Source of the DNA: Gammaproteobacteria bacterium
GTDB lineage: Bacteria; Pseudomonadota; Gammaproteobacteria; Xanthomonadales; SZUA-36
NCBI GenBank assembly: GCA_021772915.1
Contig: JAJFLB010000054.1
Span: 1 to 64,000 of the forward strand
Direction: 5' to 3'
DNA: 64,000 bases
Program-made: the position numbers and the translations under genes
The notes under the pieces: generated by a model
Told to the model about the DNA's origin: nothing
The model's database searches: none
The model's input: the letters and a program-made list of their open reading frames with translations, nothing else
Part shown: positions 34,425 through 43,632 of the stretch, piece after piece
Layout: each line of letters opens with the position of its first letter
Numbering within the stretch: the stretch's first letter is position 1

Positions 34425-37400
34425 ATGAACCCTACCAGACTGTTTGCTTCACTGCTTATCAGCGCCACCCTTAGTTTGCCCGTAACCAGCCTGGCAGCTG
34501 AGCACCCACTGACCGGAATTCCACTCAGATCAATTGGCCCGGCGTTGACATCCGGAAGGGTATCGGATTTCGCATTTCACCCGGACAGGGCGCAGATGTT
34601 CTATGTGTCCATGGCCAGTGGAGGTGTCTGGAAAACCCAAAACAACGGCATCACCTGGAAACCGGTTTTCGACAAAGAGGGCTCTTTTGCCGTCGGTGTC
34701 GTCGAACTGGACCCCAATAACCCAAACATCGTCTGGGTGGGCAGTGGTGAGAACAACGCCCAGCGTAGTGTGGGTTACGGTGACGGTGTGTACAAATCTG
34801 TTGATGGTGGCAAGAAATGGCGGCACATGGGTTTACGCGATTCGGGTCATATTTCCATGATCCGCTTTCATCCCAGTGACAGCAACACCGTTTACGTGGC
34901 AGCCCAGGGGCCGCTTTGGAACTCAGGTGGTGATCGGGGGTTGTACCGCTCTACCGATGGCGGTGAAAACTGGCAACGTATCCTGGAAATCGACGAGCAC
35001 ACCGGTATTAATGAGTTTCTGATCGACCCGTCAAACCCGGATGTGATGGTGGCCTCCAGTTACCAGCGCCGGCGTCATGTGTGGACCTTGATCAATGGTG
35101 GACCAGGCGGTGGTATTCACAAAACCACTGACGGTGGTACCACCTGGCGCAAGCTCGGCGGGGGGTTACCGCAAGGTGACCTTGGGCGTATAGGACTGGC
35201 AGGCGCCCCCTCAGAACCCAACACACTATATGCCATTATTGAGGCTGACAAGAAGAGTCAGGGTGTCTACCGCAGCAACAATTTTGGCGAGAGCTGGGAG
35301 AAGCGTTCAGACCACATGACGAGCAGCCCCCAGTATTACAACGAACTCTATGTTGACCCCAAACACCCACAGCGGGTTTACTCGGTCGACACCTTTACCC
35401 AGGTGTCCGAGGACGGCGGCAAAACCTGGGCCAAACTCTCCTTCAAGAACCGCCATGTGGATGACCACGCACTGTGGATCGACCCGGAAAACACCAACCA
35501 CCTGTTTATCGGTGGCGATGGCGGTGTATACGAGAGTTGGGATCGTGGCCAGTTGTGGCGTCATGTACGCAACCTGCCGGTGACACAATTCTACCGCGCC
35601 ACTCCGGATAACGACCTGCCGTTTTACAACGTCTGTGCCGGGACCCAGGATAATTTCACCCTCTGCGGAACCAGCCGTAATACCTACACCGACGGTATTA
35701 CCAACGTGGACTGGTGGATAGCCCAGTTTGGTGACGGCTTCAAAGCGCAGATCGACCCCACGGATGCCAACGTGGTCTATGCCCAGGCGCAATACGGGAG
35801 CCTTGGGCGCTTTGACCGCGTTACGGGTGAGCGTTTACAGATCACACCAATGCCCGGGGCCGGCGAAAATGACTACAACTGGAATTGGAATGCGCCTCTG
35901 ATCATTTCGCCACACAACTCCAACAGGCTGTACTACGGTGCAGAGCGTTTGTTCCGTTCCGACAACCGTGGCGAGAGTTGGGTAACCGTCTCCGGCGACT
36001 TGAGCCGGAAAATCGACCGTAACAAACTCGAGGTCATGGACCGCGTGTGGAGTGTCGATGCCATTGCAAAAAACAGATCGACGTCGATCTACGGTAATCT
36101 TGTCGCAGTGGCTGAAAGCCCTGTTATCGAGGGCCTGATCTATGCCGGCACCGATGATGGTCTTATCCATGTCAGCGAGGACGGTGGTGCCAACTGGCAC
36201 AAGGTTGATTCCTTCCGCGGTGTTCCCGACATGGCTTTGGTCGAAGACATTATCGCCTCACACCACGACGCGGACATCGCATACGCGGTGATCGACAACC
36301 ACAAGCGTGGCGACTACAAACCCTACGTGCTCAAAACCAAAAACCGGGGCCGCAGTTGGACCCTGATCAGCAATAACCTGCCCGAGCGCGGCTCGGCACA
36401 CACCATTATCGAAGATCATGTTGACGCCAGCTTGTTGTTCGCCGGGACGGAGTTCGGACTGTTTTTCAGCAATGATGGCGGAGAAAACTGGAGCAAGCTC
36501 AGCTCGCTGCCAACCGTTGCGGTGCGCGACCTGGAAATTCAACGCCGTGAAGGTGATCTGGTCGTCGGCACATTTGGACGTGGCATTTACATCCTGGATG
36601 ACTATTCGCCTTTACGCACAGACGCGGCAAAACTACAGACGGAAGCAACCCTGTTCACGGTCCGCGATGCCTGGCTCTATGTTCCGGACAACCGCCGGGG
36701 ATGGGGCGGCAAAGGTGACTGGGGCGTCGGTCGATATGCAGCTGATAATCCGCCCTACGGTGCCGTGTTTGCCTATTACCTTGCCAAGGACCTGCAATCT
36801 CTGAAAAAGCAGCGCCGACAGGAAGAAAAGAAACTTGCCAAAGACGGTGGTGATAATCCATACCCGAGCTGGGACCAACTGCGGCGCGAGGACCGCGAAG
36901 AGGCACCTTCCATCACCCTCACCGTACGTGACGCGGCGGGTAACATCGTGCAGCGGCTCGATGGGCCTGCCGGCAAGGGGTTTCACCGTGTGGCCTGGAA
37001 CATGCGCTACCCCGCACCAGACCCGGTTAACCTGAAACCCCGCACTGATTACGCCCCCTGGCAGAGTCCGCCGCAGGGCCCGATGGCAACGCCCGGCGAA
37101 TACAACGTAACCCTGTCAAAACGTGTGGAGGGCAAAATGGCTGAGATTTCCACACCGCAAGCCTTCGCCCTCAAGCCGTTGTTTACAGGTGGTCTGGTTA
37201 CGAATGACCTCAAGGCGTTGCTCGATTTTGAGTTGCAATCCAGTACTTTGTACCGAGCAGTGATGGGTGCCAATCGCGCCGAGAGTGAAATCCAGACCCG
37301 CATCGATCACCTGCTGCAAGCCGTCACTGACACGCCGTCGTCCAGCGAAGCACATGCAACGTCACTCAGGGCACTGAATGCACGGATGCAGGACCTCCAG

Positions 37401-37673
37401 GTCAAGCTCGGCGGCGATCGAGTACTTGCAAGCCGGGCCGAGCCGGTGCCCATGTCTATCACCGGACGAATTAGAAATATTGTGGGTGGTCATTGGGACA
37501 GTCAATCGGCAGTCACCGGCAATTATCGCGACTCCTATGCCATTGCGGAACGTGAGTTCCGCGTTGCACTGGATGAACTAAAGGCCATCTCTGCGGATCT
37601 TGTAAAGGTTGAGGCTGAATTACAGGCTGAGGGTGCACCGTGGACACCGGGCCGGATTCCGGACTGGCCATAG
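34425..37673 (+). CDS. Secreted BNR/sortilin-type beta-propeller protein
   Basis: 1082 residues. Signal peptide (1-24, ..VTSLAAEH). Residues about 30-700 are BNR/Asp-box repeats of the VPS10/sortilin type (SGGVWKTQNNGITWKPVFD, YKSVDGGKKWRHMGL, HVSEDGGANWHKV, FFSNDGGENWSKL), enough for one large or two propellers. The rest has a beta-sandwich (SITLTVRDAAGNIVQRLDGPAGKG) and a helical tail. Databases often call this family 'glycosyl hydrolase', but no catalytic residues can be assigned; binding or peptidase-accessory roles are equally possible. Stand-alone gene. Confidence 0.85.
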   Translation: MNPTRLFASLLISATLSLPVTSLAAEHPLTGIPLRSIGPALTSGRVSDFAFHPDRAQMFYVSMASGGVWKTQNNGITWKPVFDKEGSFAVGVVELDPNNPNIVWVGSGENNAQRSVGYGDGVYKSVDGGKKWRHMGLRDSGHISMIRFHPSDSNTVYVAAQGPLWNSGGDRGLYRSTDGGENWQRILEIDEHTGINEFLIDPSNPDVMVASSYQRRRHVWTLINGGPGGGIHKTTDGGTTWRKLGGGLPQGDLGRIGLAGAPSEPNTLYAIIEADKKSQGVYRSNNFGESWEKRSDHMTSSPQYYNELYVDPKHPQRVYSVDTFTQVSEDGGKTWAKLSFKNRHVDDHALWIDPENTNHLFIGGDGGVYESWDRGQLWRHVRNLPVTQFYRATPDNDLPFYNVCAGTQDNFTLCGTSRNTYTDGITNVDWWIAQFGDGFKAQIDPTDANVVYAQAQYGSLGRFDRVTGERLQITPMPGAGENDYNWNWNAPLIISPHNSNRLYYGAERLFRSDNRGESWVTVSGDLSRKIDRNKLEVMDRVWSVDAIAKNRSTSIYGNLVAVAESPVIEGLIYAGTDDGLIHVSEDGGANWHKVDSFRGVPDMALVEDIIASHHDADIAYAVIDNHKRGDYKPYVLKTKNRGRSWTLISNNLPERGSAHTIIEDHVDASLLFAGTEFGLFFSNDGGENWSKLSSLPTVAVRDLEIQRREGDLVVGTFGRGIYILDDYSPLRTDAAKLQTEATLFTVRDAWLYVPDNRRGWGGKGDWGVGRYAADNPPYGAVFAYYLAKDLQSLKKQRRQEEKKLAKDGGDNPYPSWDQLRREDREEAPSITLTVRDAAGNIVQRLDGPAGKGFHRVAWNMRYPAPDPVNLKPRTDYAPWQSPPQGPMATPGEYNVTLSKRVEGKMAEISTPQAFALKPLFTGGLVTNDLKALLDFELQSSTLYRAVMGANRAESEIQTRIDHLLQAVTDTPSSSEAHATSLRALNARMQDLQVKLGGDRVLASRAEPVPMSITGRIRNIVGGHWDSQSAVTGNYRDSYAIAEREFRVALDELKAISADLVKVEAELQAEGAPWTPGRIPDWP

Positions 37674-37690
37674 CAAGGAACCCTGTAGGA

Positions 37691-37710
37691 CCGACGAGCT
37701 TGCTCGTCGG
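37691..37710. repeat. REP-like hairpin
   Basis: CCGACGAGC/GCTCGTCGG, a perfect 9-bp stem with a TT loop, preceded by TGTAGG. The GTAG head plus hairpin is the pattern of REP sequences linked to RAYT transposases in Pseudomonas and relatives. It lies in the space between two convergent genes, the usual place, and may also help end transcription. Only one copy was noticed. Confidence 0.6.
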
Positions 37711-37810
37711 GAACCCTTCGGTCTCGCACAAAACACCAGCATGGCCGGTGCGGTGTATCCTACCGATTAACGTCAAGGTTTAGTAATCCAGACGAACGGG
37801 CTTGTTGGTT

Positions 37811-39040
37811 CTACTCGTAGCGAAGTGCATCGATCGGGTCGAGTTGCGCCGCCTTGGCGGCCGGGACGATACCAAAAATAACACCCACAGCAGCACAGAA
37901 GCCAAAACTCAGCGTCACGGCCCAAAGCGGGACATGGGCCGCCGGGAACCCGGGCAGCAGGGTCGCTACCAGAGCACCCAGGCCATAACCGAAGGCGACA
38001 CCTACCAGGCCGCCGAACATGCACAGGGTTAAGGCCTCGATCAGGAACTGCAGCAAGATATCCTGCCGTGTTGCACCCAGGGCTTTGAGGATTCCAATTT
38101 CGCGTGTTCGCTCTGTTACCGACACCAGCATGATGTTCATAATGCCGATGCCACCCACCAACAATGAAATACCGACAATGCCGGCGGATACGGCGGTGAT
38201 GGTGTTAATGACCGTGTTAAATGATTCGGTCAATTGCTCTGCGGTCTGTACTTTGAAGTCGTCTGGCTCACCCGATTTGAGTCCATGTTCCTGCCGCAGC
38301 ACGCGACGTATCCGGTCCTTCACTTCATCCTGGCGGTTCATGTCGTCAACCAGTAACTGAATTTGGATGTCCAGGTCTCTGGAGGCACCCATGATGCGCT
38401 TGGACGTGCCGTAGGGCAGCAATACGTAGTCATCCTGTGAAAAGCCGAGCAGTTCGCCACGCTTTTCAATAACCCCGACTATTTTGCACCACTCGTCTCC
38501 TAGCCGAAAGAATTCACCAACGGCATCATCCGGCATTTTCAGGTTTTCGATCACATCAACACCTACCGCACAAACCAACCGTCTGCGGGCATCGTCGTCT
38601 GCGGTGAAGAAACGACCTTGTTGTGGATAAACACCATTGACTTCGAGGTAGCTGGGACCAATTCCCAGCACCCGGGAAAAGGCGGATTGTGAGCGATAAC
38701 TGATCAAACCCTGTCTGCCGGTTTGGGTAAACAAAACCGGCGTGATATGAGAAATTCCGTCAATACGCCGTGAAATGGCCTGCATATCGCTGTCTCTCAG
38801 CTTGGCAAGACGTCCTTGCAGTTGCTTTTTAAACGGTGTGTAAGAACGCACGGTGAGCGAATTACCGCCCAGACCCGCAAATTGTGCATTGATGGTATAG
38901 GACAGGCCCTGCACGATAGATACAACCGCGATCACCGAGGTCACGCCGATGATGATACCCAGCGAAGTGAGCAGAGAACGGAAGCTGTGGGCCCGAATCG
39001 ACTCAAGTGCTGAGCGCAAACTTTCAAAGAGGGTGAACAT
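37811..39040 (-). CDS. MacB-type ABC transporter permease
   Basis: 409 residues with an N-terminal helix, a large periplasmic MacB-core domain (about 45-280) and three C-terminal helices of the FtsX kind (GISLLVGGIGIMNIMLVSVTERTREIGILKALGA). Unlike true MacB it lacks the fused ATPase, which is a separate gene just upstream. With the adaptor it forms a MacAB-like mechanotransmission exporter for a peptide, lipid or lipoprotein. It starts within the four-base overlap with the ATPase gene and is the last gene of the operon. Confidence 0.92.
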   Translation of the reverse strand: MFTLFESLRSALESIRAHSFRSLLTSLGIIIGVTSVIAVVSIVQGLSYTINAQFAGLGGNSLTVRSYTPFKKQLQGRLAKLRDSDMQAISRRIDGISHITPVLFTQTGRQGLISYRSQSAFSRVLGIGPSYLEVNGVYPQQGRFFTADDDARRRLVCAVGVDVIENLKMPDDAVGEFFRLGDEWCKIVGVIEKRGELLGFSQDDYVLLPYGTSKRIMGASRDLDIQIQLLVDDMNRQDEVKDRIRRVLRQEHGLKSGEPDDFKVQTAEQLTESFNTVINTITAVSAGIVGISLLVGGIGIMNIMLVSVTERTREIGILKALGATRQDILLQFLIEALTLCMFGGLVGVAFGYGLGALVATLLPGFPAAHVPLWAVTLSFGFCAAVGVIFGIVPAAKAAQLDPIDALRYE

Positions 39041-39756
39041 CAGCGCGTAGTACCTTCCTGGTACGTATCAGATGCAACTTTACCGTCTTCCAGCCCTATG
39101 ATTCGATTGCAGTGCCCGGCGATATCGGGTTCGTGGGTGACCATGATGATGGTCTGGCCATCCTGGTGCAGTTGGTCAATTAAAGTCATGATTTCCTGGC
39201 TGGTCTTACTGTCCAGGTTACCCGTAGGTTCATCGGCAAGCAGAATCGCGGGACGACCTACCAAAGCACGCGCTATTGCAACCCGCTGGCGCTGGCCACC
39301 AGATAACTCATTGGGCAGATGATCCATGCGGTCATCGAGGCCGACGTGGCCCAGTGCCTCGCTGGCAATGCGTTTGCGTTCTGCTCGCCCAATGCCACGA
39401 TATACCAATGGCTGCATGACATTTTTGAGTGCAGACGCCCGTGACAACAGGTTGAAGCTCTGGAACACGAATCCGATTTCGCGGTTACGGGCCTTGGCCA
39501 GTTCCACCTCGCTCATATCACCAACATTGGTGTTGTTGAGCAGGTAGTCCCCCTGGGTAGCTTGGTCCAGACAACCAATGATGTTCATCAGTGTAGACTT
39601 GCCGGAACCAGAAGCGCCAACGATGGCAATGTATTCATTCCGCAATACATCAACATCTACACCGTCCAGCGCATTGAGTACCTGGTCGCCCATGGTATAA
39701 GTCCGGTAAACGTCCTGTAACTGAATGACTGGTGGTTCTTTCTCACCCGCTAGCAT
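39040..39756 (-). CDS. ABC transporter ATP-binding protein (LolD/MacB type)
   Basis: 238 residues. It has Walker A GASGSGKST, Q-loop FVFQSFNLL, signature LSGGQRQRVAIARAL, Walker B ILLADEPTGNLD and the switch His in IMVTHEPD. It powers the MacB-type permease downstream. It overlaps both neighbours by the ATGA pattern, so adaptor, ATPase and permease are translated as a coupled set. Confidence 0.95.
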   Translation of the reverse strand: MLAGEKEPPVIQLQDVYRTYTMGDQVLNALDGVDVDVLRNEYIAIVGASGSGKSTLMNIIGCLDQATQGDYLLNNTNVGDMSEVELAKARNREIGFVFQSFNLLSRASALKNVMQPLVYRGIGRAERKRIASEALGHVGLDDRMDHLPNELSGGQRQRVAIARALVGRPAILLADEPTGNLDSKTSQEIMTLIDQLHQDGQTIIMVTHEPDIAGHCNRIIGLEDGKVASDTYQEGTTR

Positions 39757-40976
39757 CAGCTCTCATCGTCTCCGTTCTTATCGTCTTCGTCCTGCTCGTC
39801 TTTTTCTTCGACCCCTTCGCCGTCACTCAGATCGCGTAGCGTCCTGAATGGCCCGGAGATGACTTGCTCGCCTTCCTTTAAGCCGGCGACAATCTCCTGA
39901 TCACTGTCACTGGAAATACCGGTTTTCACATCCTTACGCACAGCCTTGTCATCTTCGAACACAAAAACATAGGTCTGCTCCTCCTGGCCTTCTTTATTTC
40001 CATCTTTATCCACATCTTCGTCATAGAGCACGGCCTGCACCGGTACGGCCAGTGTTTCATCGCTACTTTGGGTATAGATGTCCGCCCGCACACTCATTCC
40101 AGGACGTATGGCCAGGGTAATTTGCTCGTCCAGTAAAATTTTCACCAGGAAAGACAAGCTCTGCTGACCCTGTTTTTTACGGGCGACAGTTGCAATGGAT
40201 TGAATTGATCCCAAAAGTGCAGTCTCCGGGAATGCAGCTGCATAAATGTCGGCATTCTGGTTTACCCGCACCTGGGCAATATCCGCCTCGTCTACCTGGA
40301 CCTCGGTCAGTGTCTCTGAAGGGTCGGCGATCACCATCATTGTGGAGCCGGGAATATTCGTGGTTCCGGCAATCACGGTTTCACCGACCTTGATATCAAC
40401 CTGGATAACAACCCCATCAATCGGCGAACGAATTCGGGTCTTTTCCAACAACTCCACCGCCTGGTCGAGTGCCGCGCGGGACTGTGATAATGATTCCTGT
40501 AGTGAACGCAGATCCACCCGTGCCAAGGAGAGCTCACTTCGTAGATTTTCGAAGCTATCTTCATCCACCAGCTTATTGGCGAACATGGTTTCCTGTCGCT
40601 CAAAACGATTTTCGAGGTTATCTATCAACAACCGTTGCCGCTCTATGGCAATTTGCTGAATTCGAACCCGTGCTTCCGCCTGCTCTACCTGGGCCTGGTA
40701 TGTTTTGGGATCCAATGTAATAACAAGATCACCTTTTTTAACGGGGTTTGCTTCCTCGACATGCAGATCGATGACCTTACCGATTACTTCAGAGCGCAGT
40801 TGTACCTGTTCGCGATAAGCCAGGGTGCCAGAGGCCAGGATCGAGCTTTTGATCAGCTTGAGCTCAACTTTTACAAGCTCAACTTGCTTCGCGTCACTGC
40901 CACCGGTGAATTTTGCAATCAAAGGCAAGCCGACGAGTAGCACCGCCAGGCCTGAAAATATAAGGATCTTTTTCAT
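39756..40976 (-). CDS. Periplasmic adaptor (MacA/RND membrane-fusion type)
   Basis: 406 residues: an N-terminal signal anchor (1-20), a lipoyl half (VIGKVIDLHVEEANPVKKGDLVITLDP), a long coiled-coil hairpin (about 75-165), the second lipoyl half (IRSPIDGVVIQVDIKVGETV) and beta-barrel/membrane-proximal domains. It joins the inner-membrane exporter to an outer-membrane channel not encoded here. The C-terminal 25 residues are almost all Asp/Glu/Lys (EEKDEQDEDDKNGDDES), an unusual acidic tail. Confidence 0.92.
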   Translation of the reverse strand: MKKILIFSGLAVLLVGLPLIAKFTGGSDAKQVELVKVELKLIKSSILASGTLAYREQVQLRSEVIGKVIDLHVEEANPVKKGDLVITLDPKTYQAQVEQAEARVRIQQIAIERQRLLIDNLENRFERQETMFANKLVDEDSFENLRSELSLARVDLRSLQESLSQSRAALDQAVELLEKTRIRSPIDGVVIQVDIKVGETVIAGTTNIPGSTMMVIADPSETLTEVQVDEADIAQVRVNQNADIYAAAFPETALLGSIQSIATVARKKQGQQSLSFLVKILLDEQITLAIRPGMSVRADIYTQSSDETLAVPVQAVLYDEDVDKDGNKEGQEEQTYVFVFEDDKAVRKDVKTGISSDSDQEIVAGLKEGEQVISGPFRTLRDLSDGEGVEEKDEQDEDDKNGDDES

Positions 40977-40991
40977 TGTCGAAGGCTTCCG

Positions 40992-41696
40992 TCAGACCAA
41001 CAAGGCCCAAATTCCGAAAACAAGCGCCCAGGGAAAGACCGCGATGACGGTAGACTTCACCATCGAGGCACCAGTCCAGCGGGCATAACCCATGCTAGCC
41101 AGGTACAGCATCCAGAAATTGATCAGGCTGAGCGAGTTGGCCCACCTAAACCAGGGCTCGCCCACACTGGCGTGCACCAGCAAGGAATTCAATGACAGCA
41201 CTTGCAGATTTTCTGCCGGTAGCTGGTTTGTGTCTGCGGTGAAGATAACTACAAATGCCGCTACAGAACCGAACACCGCCACAAAGCCCGTCCAGGTGGA
41301 AAATGAAAACCACTGGCCAAAACCGATCTCTGCGCCGGTAGTGAGCTTGTTAACAAGGTGAAAATAGGTTGACTGGATCGTGTAGATTAACACTGTCATC
41401 ACCACAACACCCACCAGAGTCATCCACATGGTTCCCTCAGGGGTCATGAATTTCCGGATACCATCCGCGCTTTCAGCACGCGATTCTATGGGTTGCTGGC
41501 GGATGGTTTCTTCCACCAACCATGCAAAATCCACCCAGTTGTAGTAATAGATGAGCATTCCTGCAGCCAGCGCCATACTGGCCAGTAAAGGCCACCACAG
41601 CCAGGCAGTATGTTGTTTGACTTCATCCAGTGCTTTGCCTGGTGAGGAGACGATATCGGTCATCGCATTAAACACGGAATAAGCTCTATCAGACAT
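40992..41696 (-). CDS. YIP1-family membrane protein
   Basis: 234 residues with five predicted membrane helices. It begins MSDRAYSVFNAMTDIVSSPGKALDEVK, the usual Yip1-domain start in bacteria. I use the ATG at 41696, which has a GGGAGAAAG site; the frame runs 14 codons further. It lies 15 bases before the exporter's adaptor gene and is probably first in that operon. Role unknown; perhaps membrane handling linked to the exporter. Confidence 0.8.
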   Translation of the reverse strand: MSDRAYSVFNAMTDIVSSPGKALDEVKQHTAWLWWPLLASMALAAGMLIYYYNWVDFAWLVEETIRQQPIESRAESADGIRKFMTPEGTMWMTLVGVVVMTVLIYTIQSTYFHLVNKLTTGAEIGFGQWFSFSTWTGFVAVFGSVAAFVVIFTADTNQLPAENLQVLSLNSLLVHASVGEPWFRWANSLSLINFWMLYLASMGYARWTGASMVKSTVIAVFPWALVFGIWALLV

Positions 41697-41890
41697 TATC
41701 TTTCTCCCATTGCAACCGTATTCTGAAAGGCATTGCACAATTCGAACCGGTTGTTATTGACCTGTATCGCAGTATCTGCAGTTTCGGCAACGCTGAACAG
41801 GGCCATTAGTTTACTTGTATGAATTCTGATACCCATTCTTACCAACGCTGGAAATCCATAAGCAAACACTTTTTAATGTTGTCATCCTAT

Positions 41891-41907
41891 AGTTTATACT
41901 ATAAACT
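41891..41907. promoter_or_regulatory. 17-bp palindrome upstream of the second winged-helix regulator operon
   Basis: AGTTTAT-ACT-ATAAACT, perfect 7-bp arms. It lies 38 bases before the start of the 41946 gene and in the divergent space with the YIP1/exporter operon. It agrees at 12 of 17 positions with the ACTT...AAGT site of the BMC operon, whose regulator is of the same family. Confidence 0.6.
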
Positions 41908-41945
41908 TATTTATATAACAAATATATTCACGAAAGGAACACATT

Positions 41946-42539
41946 ATGAGCAACCCCATTGAACAACTTGAACGCAAGGTGTTTCAATCATTCTGGGACG
42001 ACGGTCTGATGGATAGCATGCTGGGTTTCGCGTTGAGCGCGATCGGGTTTGCATGGTGGCAGGATGCGTTTATCTGGGGCATTTTCTTTCCACCGCTGTG
42101 TGCGACGTTGTGGTTTCCACTGCGTAAGCGTGTCGTTGAACCACGTATCGGTTATGTGGAATTCAGTGGTACACGCGAGCTCAAGGGGCGTGGCTTCCGC
42201 ATGAACATGATCGCATTGCTGGCCGGGACCATGCTGCTGGGCGTGTTTCTTTTTCTTAGCGGCAGCATACCTGATACCGATCTGCCAAGAACCCTGGTAC
42301 CTGGATTACCGGCATTCTTGCTGGCATTAATGGCGCTACCCCTCGCCTTCTTCACCGGTTGCAGGCGCTTTTTCATTTATGCCCTGGTTCTGCTGGCAGT
42401 CTCAACATCAACTATTTACCTGGGACTTGACCCCGGCTTGCCGATACTGGTTGGTGGTGCCGTCATTCTTGTTAACGGCTTGACCATCCTGATTCGATTT
42501 CTCACGGCCCACCCACTCGATTCGGGTACCTCGGTGTGA
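41946..42539 (+). CDS. Membrane protein in a winged-helix regulator operon
   Basis: 197 residues with about six hydrophobic helices arranged in pairs, and an N-terminal amphipathic segment (EQLERKVFQSFWDDGLMDSMLG). A basic loop RKRVVEPRIGYVEFSGTRELKGRG lies after helix 2. I recognise it only as the unnamed membrane partner that often precedes small winged-helix regulators. It overlaps the regulator gene by four bases (GTGA). An AAAGGA site precedes the ATG. Confidence 0.75.
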   Translation: MSNPIEQLERKVFQSFWDDGLMDSMLGFALSAIGFAWWQDAFIWGIFFPPLCATLWFPLRKRVVEPRIGYVEFSGTRELKGRGFRMNMIALLAGTMLLGVFLFLSGSIPDTDLPRTLVPGLPAFLLALMALPLAFFTGCRRFFIYALVLLAVSTSTIYLGLDPGLPILVGGAVILVNGLTILIRFLTAHPLDSGTSV

Positions 42540-42850
42540 CTCAGAAAGCCGTAATTTCCGGAGACGACCCGGACCGCTTATTGCACGAGCCTGCCAGGTT
42601 GCGTCTGCTGGCCAACCTTGCCGTCGTGAGAAGGGCAGACTTTACCTGGCTGCTACAGCAAACGGGTTTAACCCGCGGCAACCTTTCCGTACAAATGAGT
42701 CGTCTGGCCGAAGCGGAATTGGTGACCGTGGAAAAAATGTTTCGCGACAACCGACCTCGTACGCTTTATGAACTAACCAATAAAGGCAGAGATGCTTTAC
42801 GCCAGTACAAGAAGAACATGCACAAGATCCTGGCGGTTTTACCTGATTGA
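42536..42850 (+). CDS. Winged-helix transcriptional regulator, second copy
   Basis: 104 residues from a GTG that overlaps the membrane gene's stop. It has the same fold as the BMC regulator: LLHEPARLRLLANLAVVRRADFTWLLQQTGLTRGNLSVQMSRLAEAELVTVEK, followed by a wing with RTLYELTNKGRDAL and a C-terminal helix. It probably autoregulates through the 17-bp palindrome at 41891. Confidence 0.88.
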   Translation: MTQKAVISGDDPDRLLHEPARLRLLANLAVVRRADFTWLLQQTGLTRGNLSVQMSRLAEAELVTVEKMFRDNRPRTLYELTNKGRDALRQYKKNMHKILAVLPD

Positions 42851-42938
42851 CTTGTGATCATATCCTCACAATTCCGGTCGTCTAGTGCTGTGTAACACGT
42901 AAATGGTGTGTATTTCGCAATCTCTCAAGGAAAACGTG

Positions 42939-43481
42939 ATGAAAAGGCTGTTAATCGTGCTGGTAGTGGCCCTGGTGGCGCTACCGGTTTATGGGGGCGA
43001 TCTCTCTGCACCACCGTTCGCCCTCGCTGATGACCGTGGTAGCGAGGTCAGCCTGCCGCACAAGCAGGAAGGGGTGGAAATCCTGTTGTTCTGGGCCAGT
43101 TGGTGTCCCTATTGCAACGCATTGATGCCACACCTGCAAAGCATACAGATTGAGTACGGTGACAAGGTCAGGGTCTACGCCTTGAATATTCGTGACGACG
43201 AGGACCCCAGGGAATTCCTGGACAAGCGAGGTTACGACTTCGTCCTGTTACCCAATGCGGACCCGGTCATGAAACCCTATGGTGTCAGGGGAACACCCGG
43301 TTTATTCCTGATCGATGACAAGGGACTCATTCGTTTTAACCTGTACGAGGTGAGTTTTGCCCGCAGCAGCGAGTACAAAAAACTTAACAACCGCGGCAAG
43401 GCGGGCCGTTTGGCGCCTTACTGGGCCGCTCAAATTCGCAAGCAAATCGACCAGATCCTCAAAGAAGCCAGTGCGGACTGA
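42939..43481 (+). CDS. Secreted TlpA-like thioredoxin
   Basis: 180 residues. Signal peptide (1-20, ..ALPVYGG) then a thioredoxin fold with the active-site CPYC in LFWASWCPYCN and the cis-Pro loop YGVRGTPGLFLID. A periplasmic thiol oxidoreductase, probably reducing or guarding cysteines for cytochrome or enzyme maturation. I start at the ATG at 42939, preceded by AAGGA. It lies between the winged-helix operon and the desulfurase, 88 bases after the former. Confidence 0.88.
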   Translation: MKRLLIVLVVALVALPVYGGDLSAPPFALADDRGSEVSLPHKQEGVEILLFWASWCPYCNALMPHLQSIQIEYGDKVRVYALNIRDDEDPREFLDKRGYDFVLLPNADPVMKPYGVRGTPGLFLIDDKGLIRFNLYEVSFARSSEYKKLNNRGKAGRLAPYWAAQIRKQIDQILKEASAD

Positions 43482-43632
43482 TGCTGGCAGCACCACATCA
43501 CCAGTGATAAGACGAACCACTTCACTTGATGAAGTGGGTGGTGGAATCCGTTACATTACCTGACAGAACCCTGCCTGATGGGACATTCATGGCCGGTCAT
43601 GTTGCCCGGCGACAAACACAACAAGTAAGTAT

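Noticed and set aside
34425-37673. Annotating the BNR protein as a glycosidase
   Set aside because: Asp-box propellers are seen but no catalytic acid, nucleophile or subfamily motif of sialidases could be identified.
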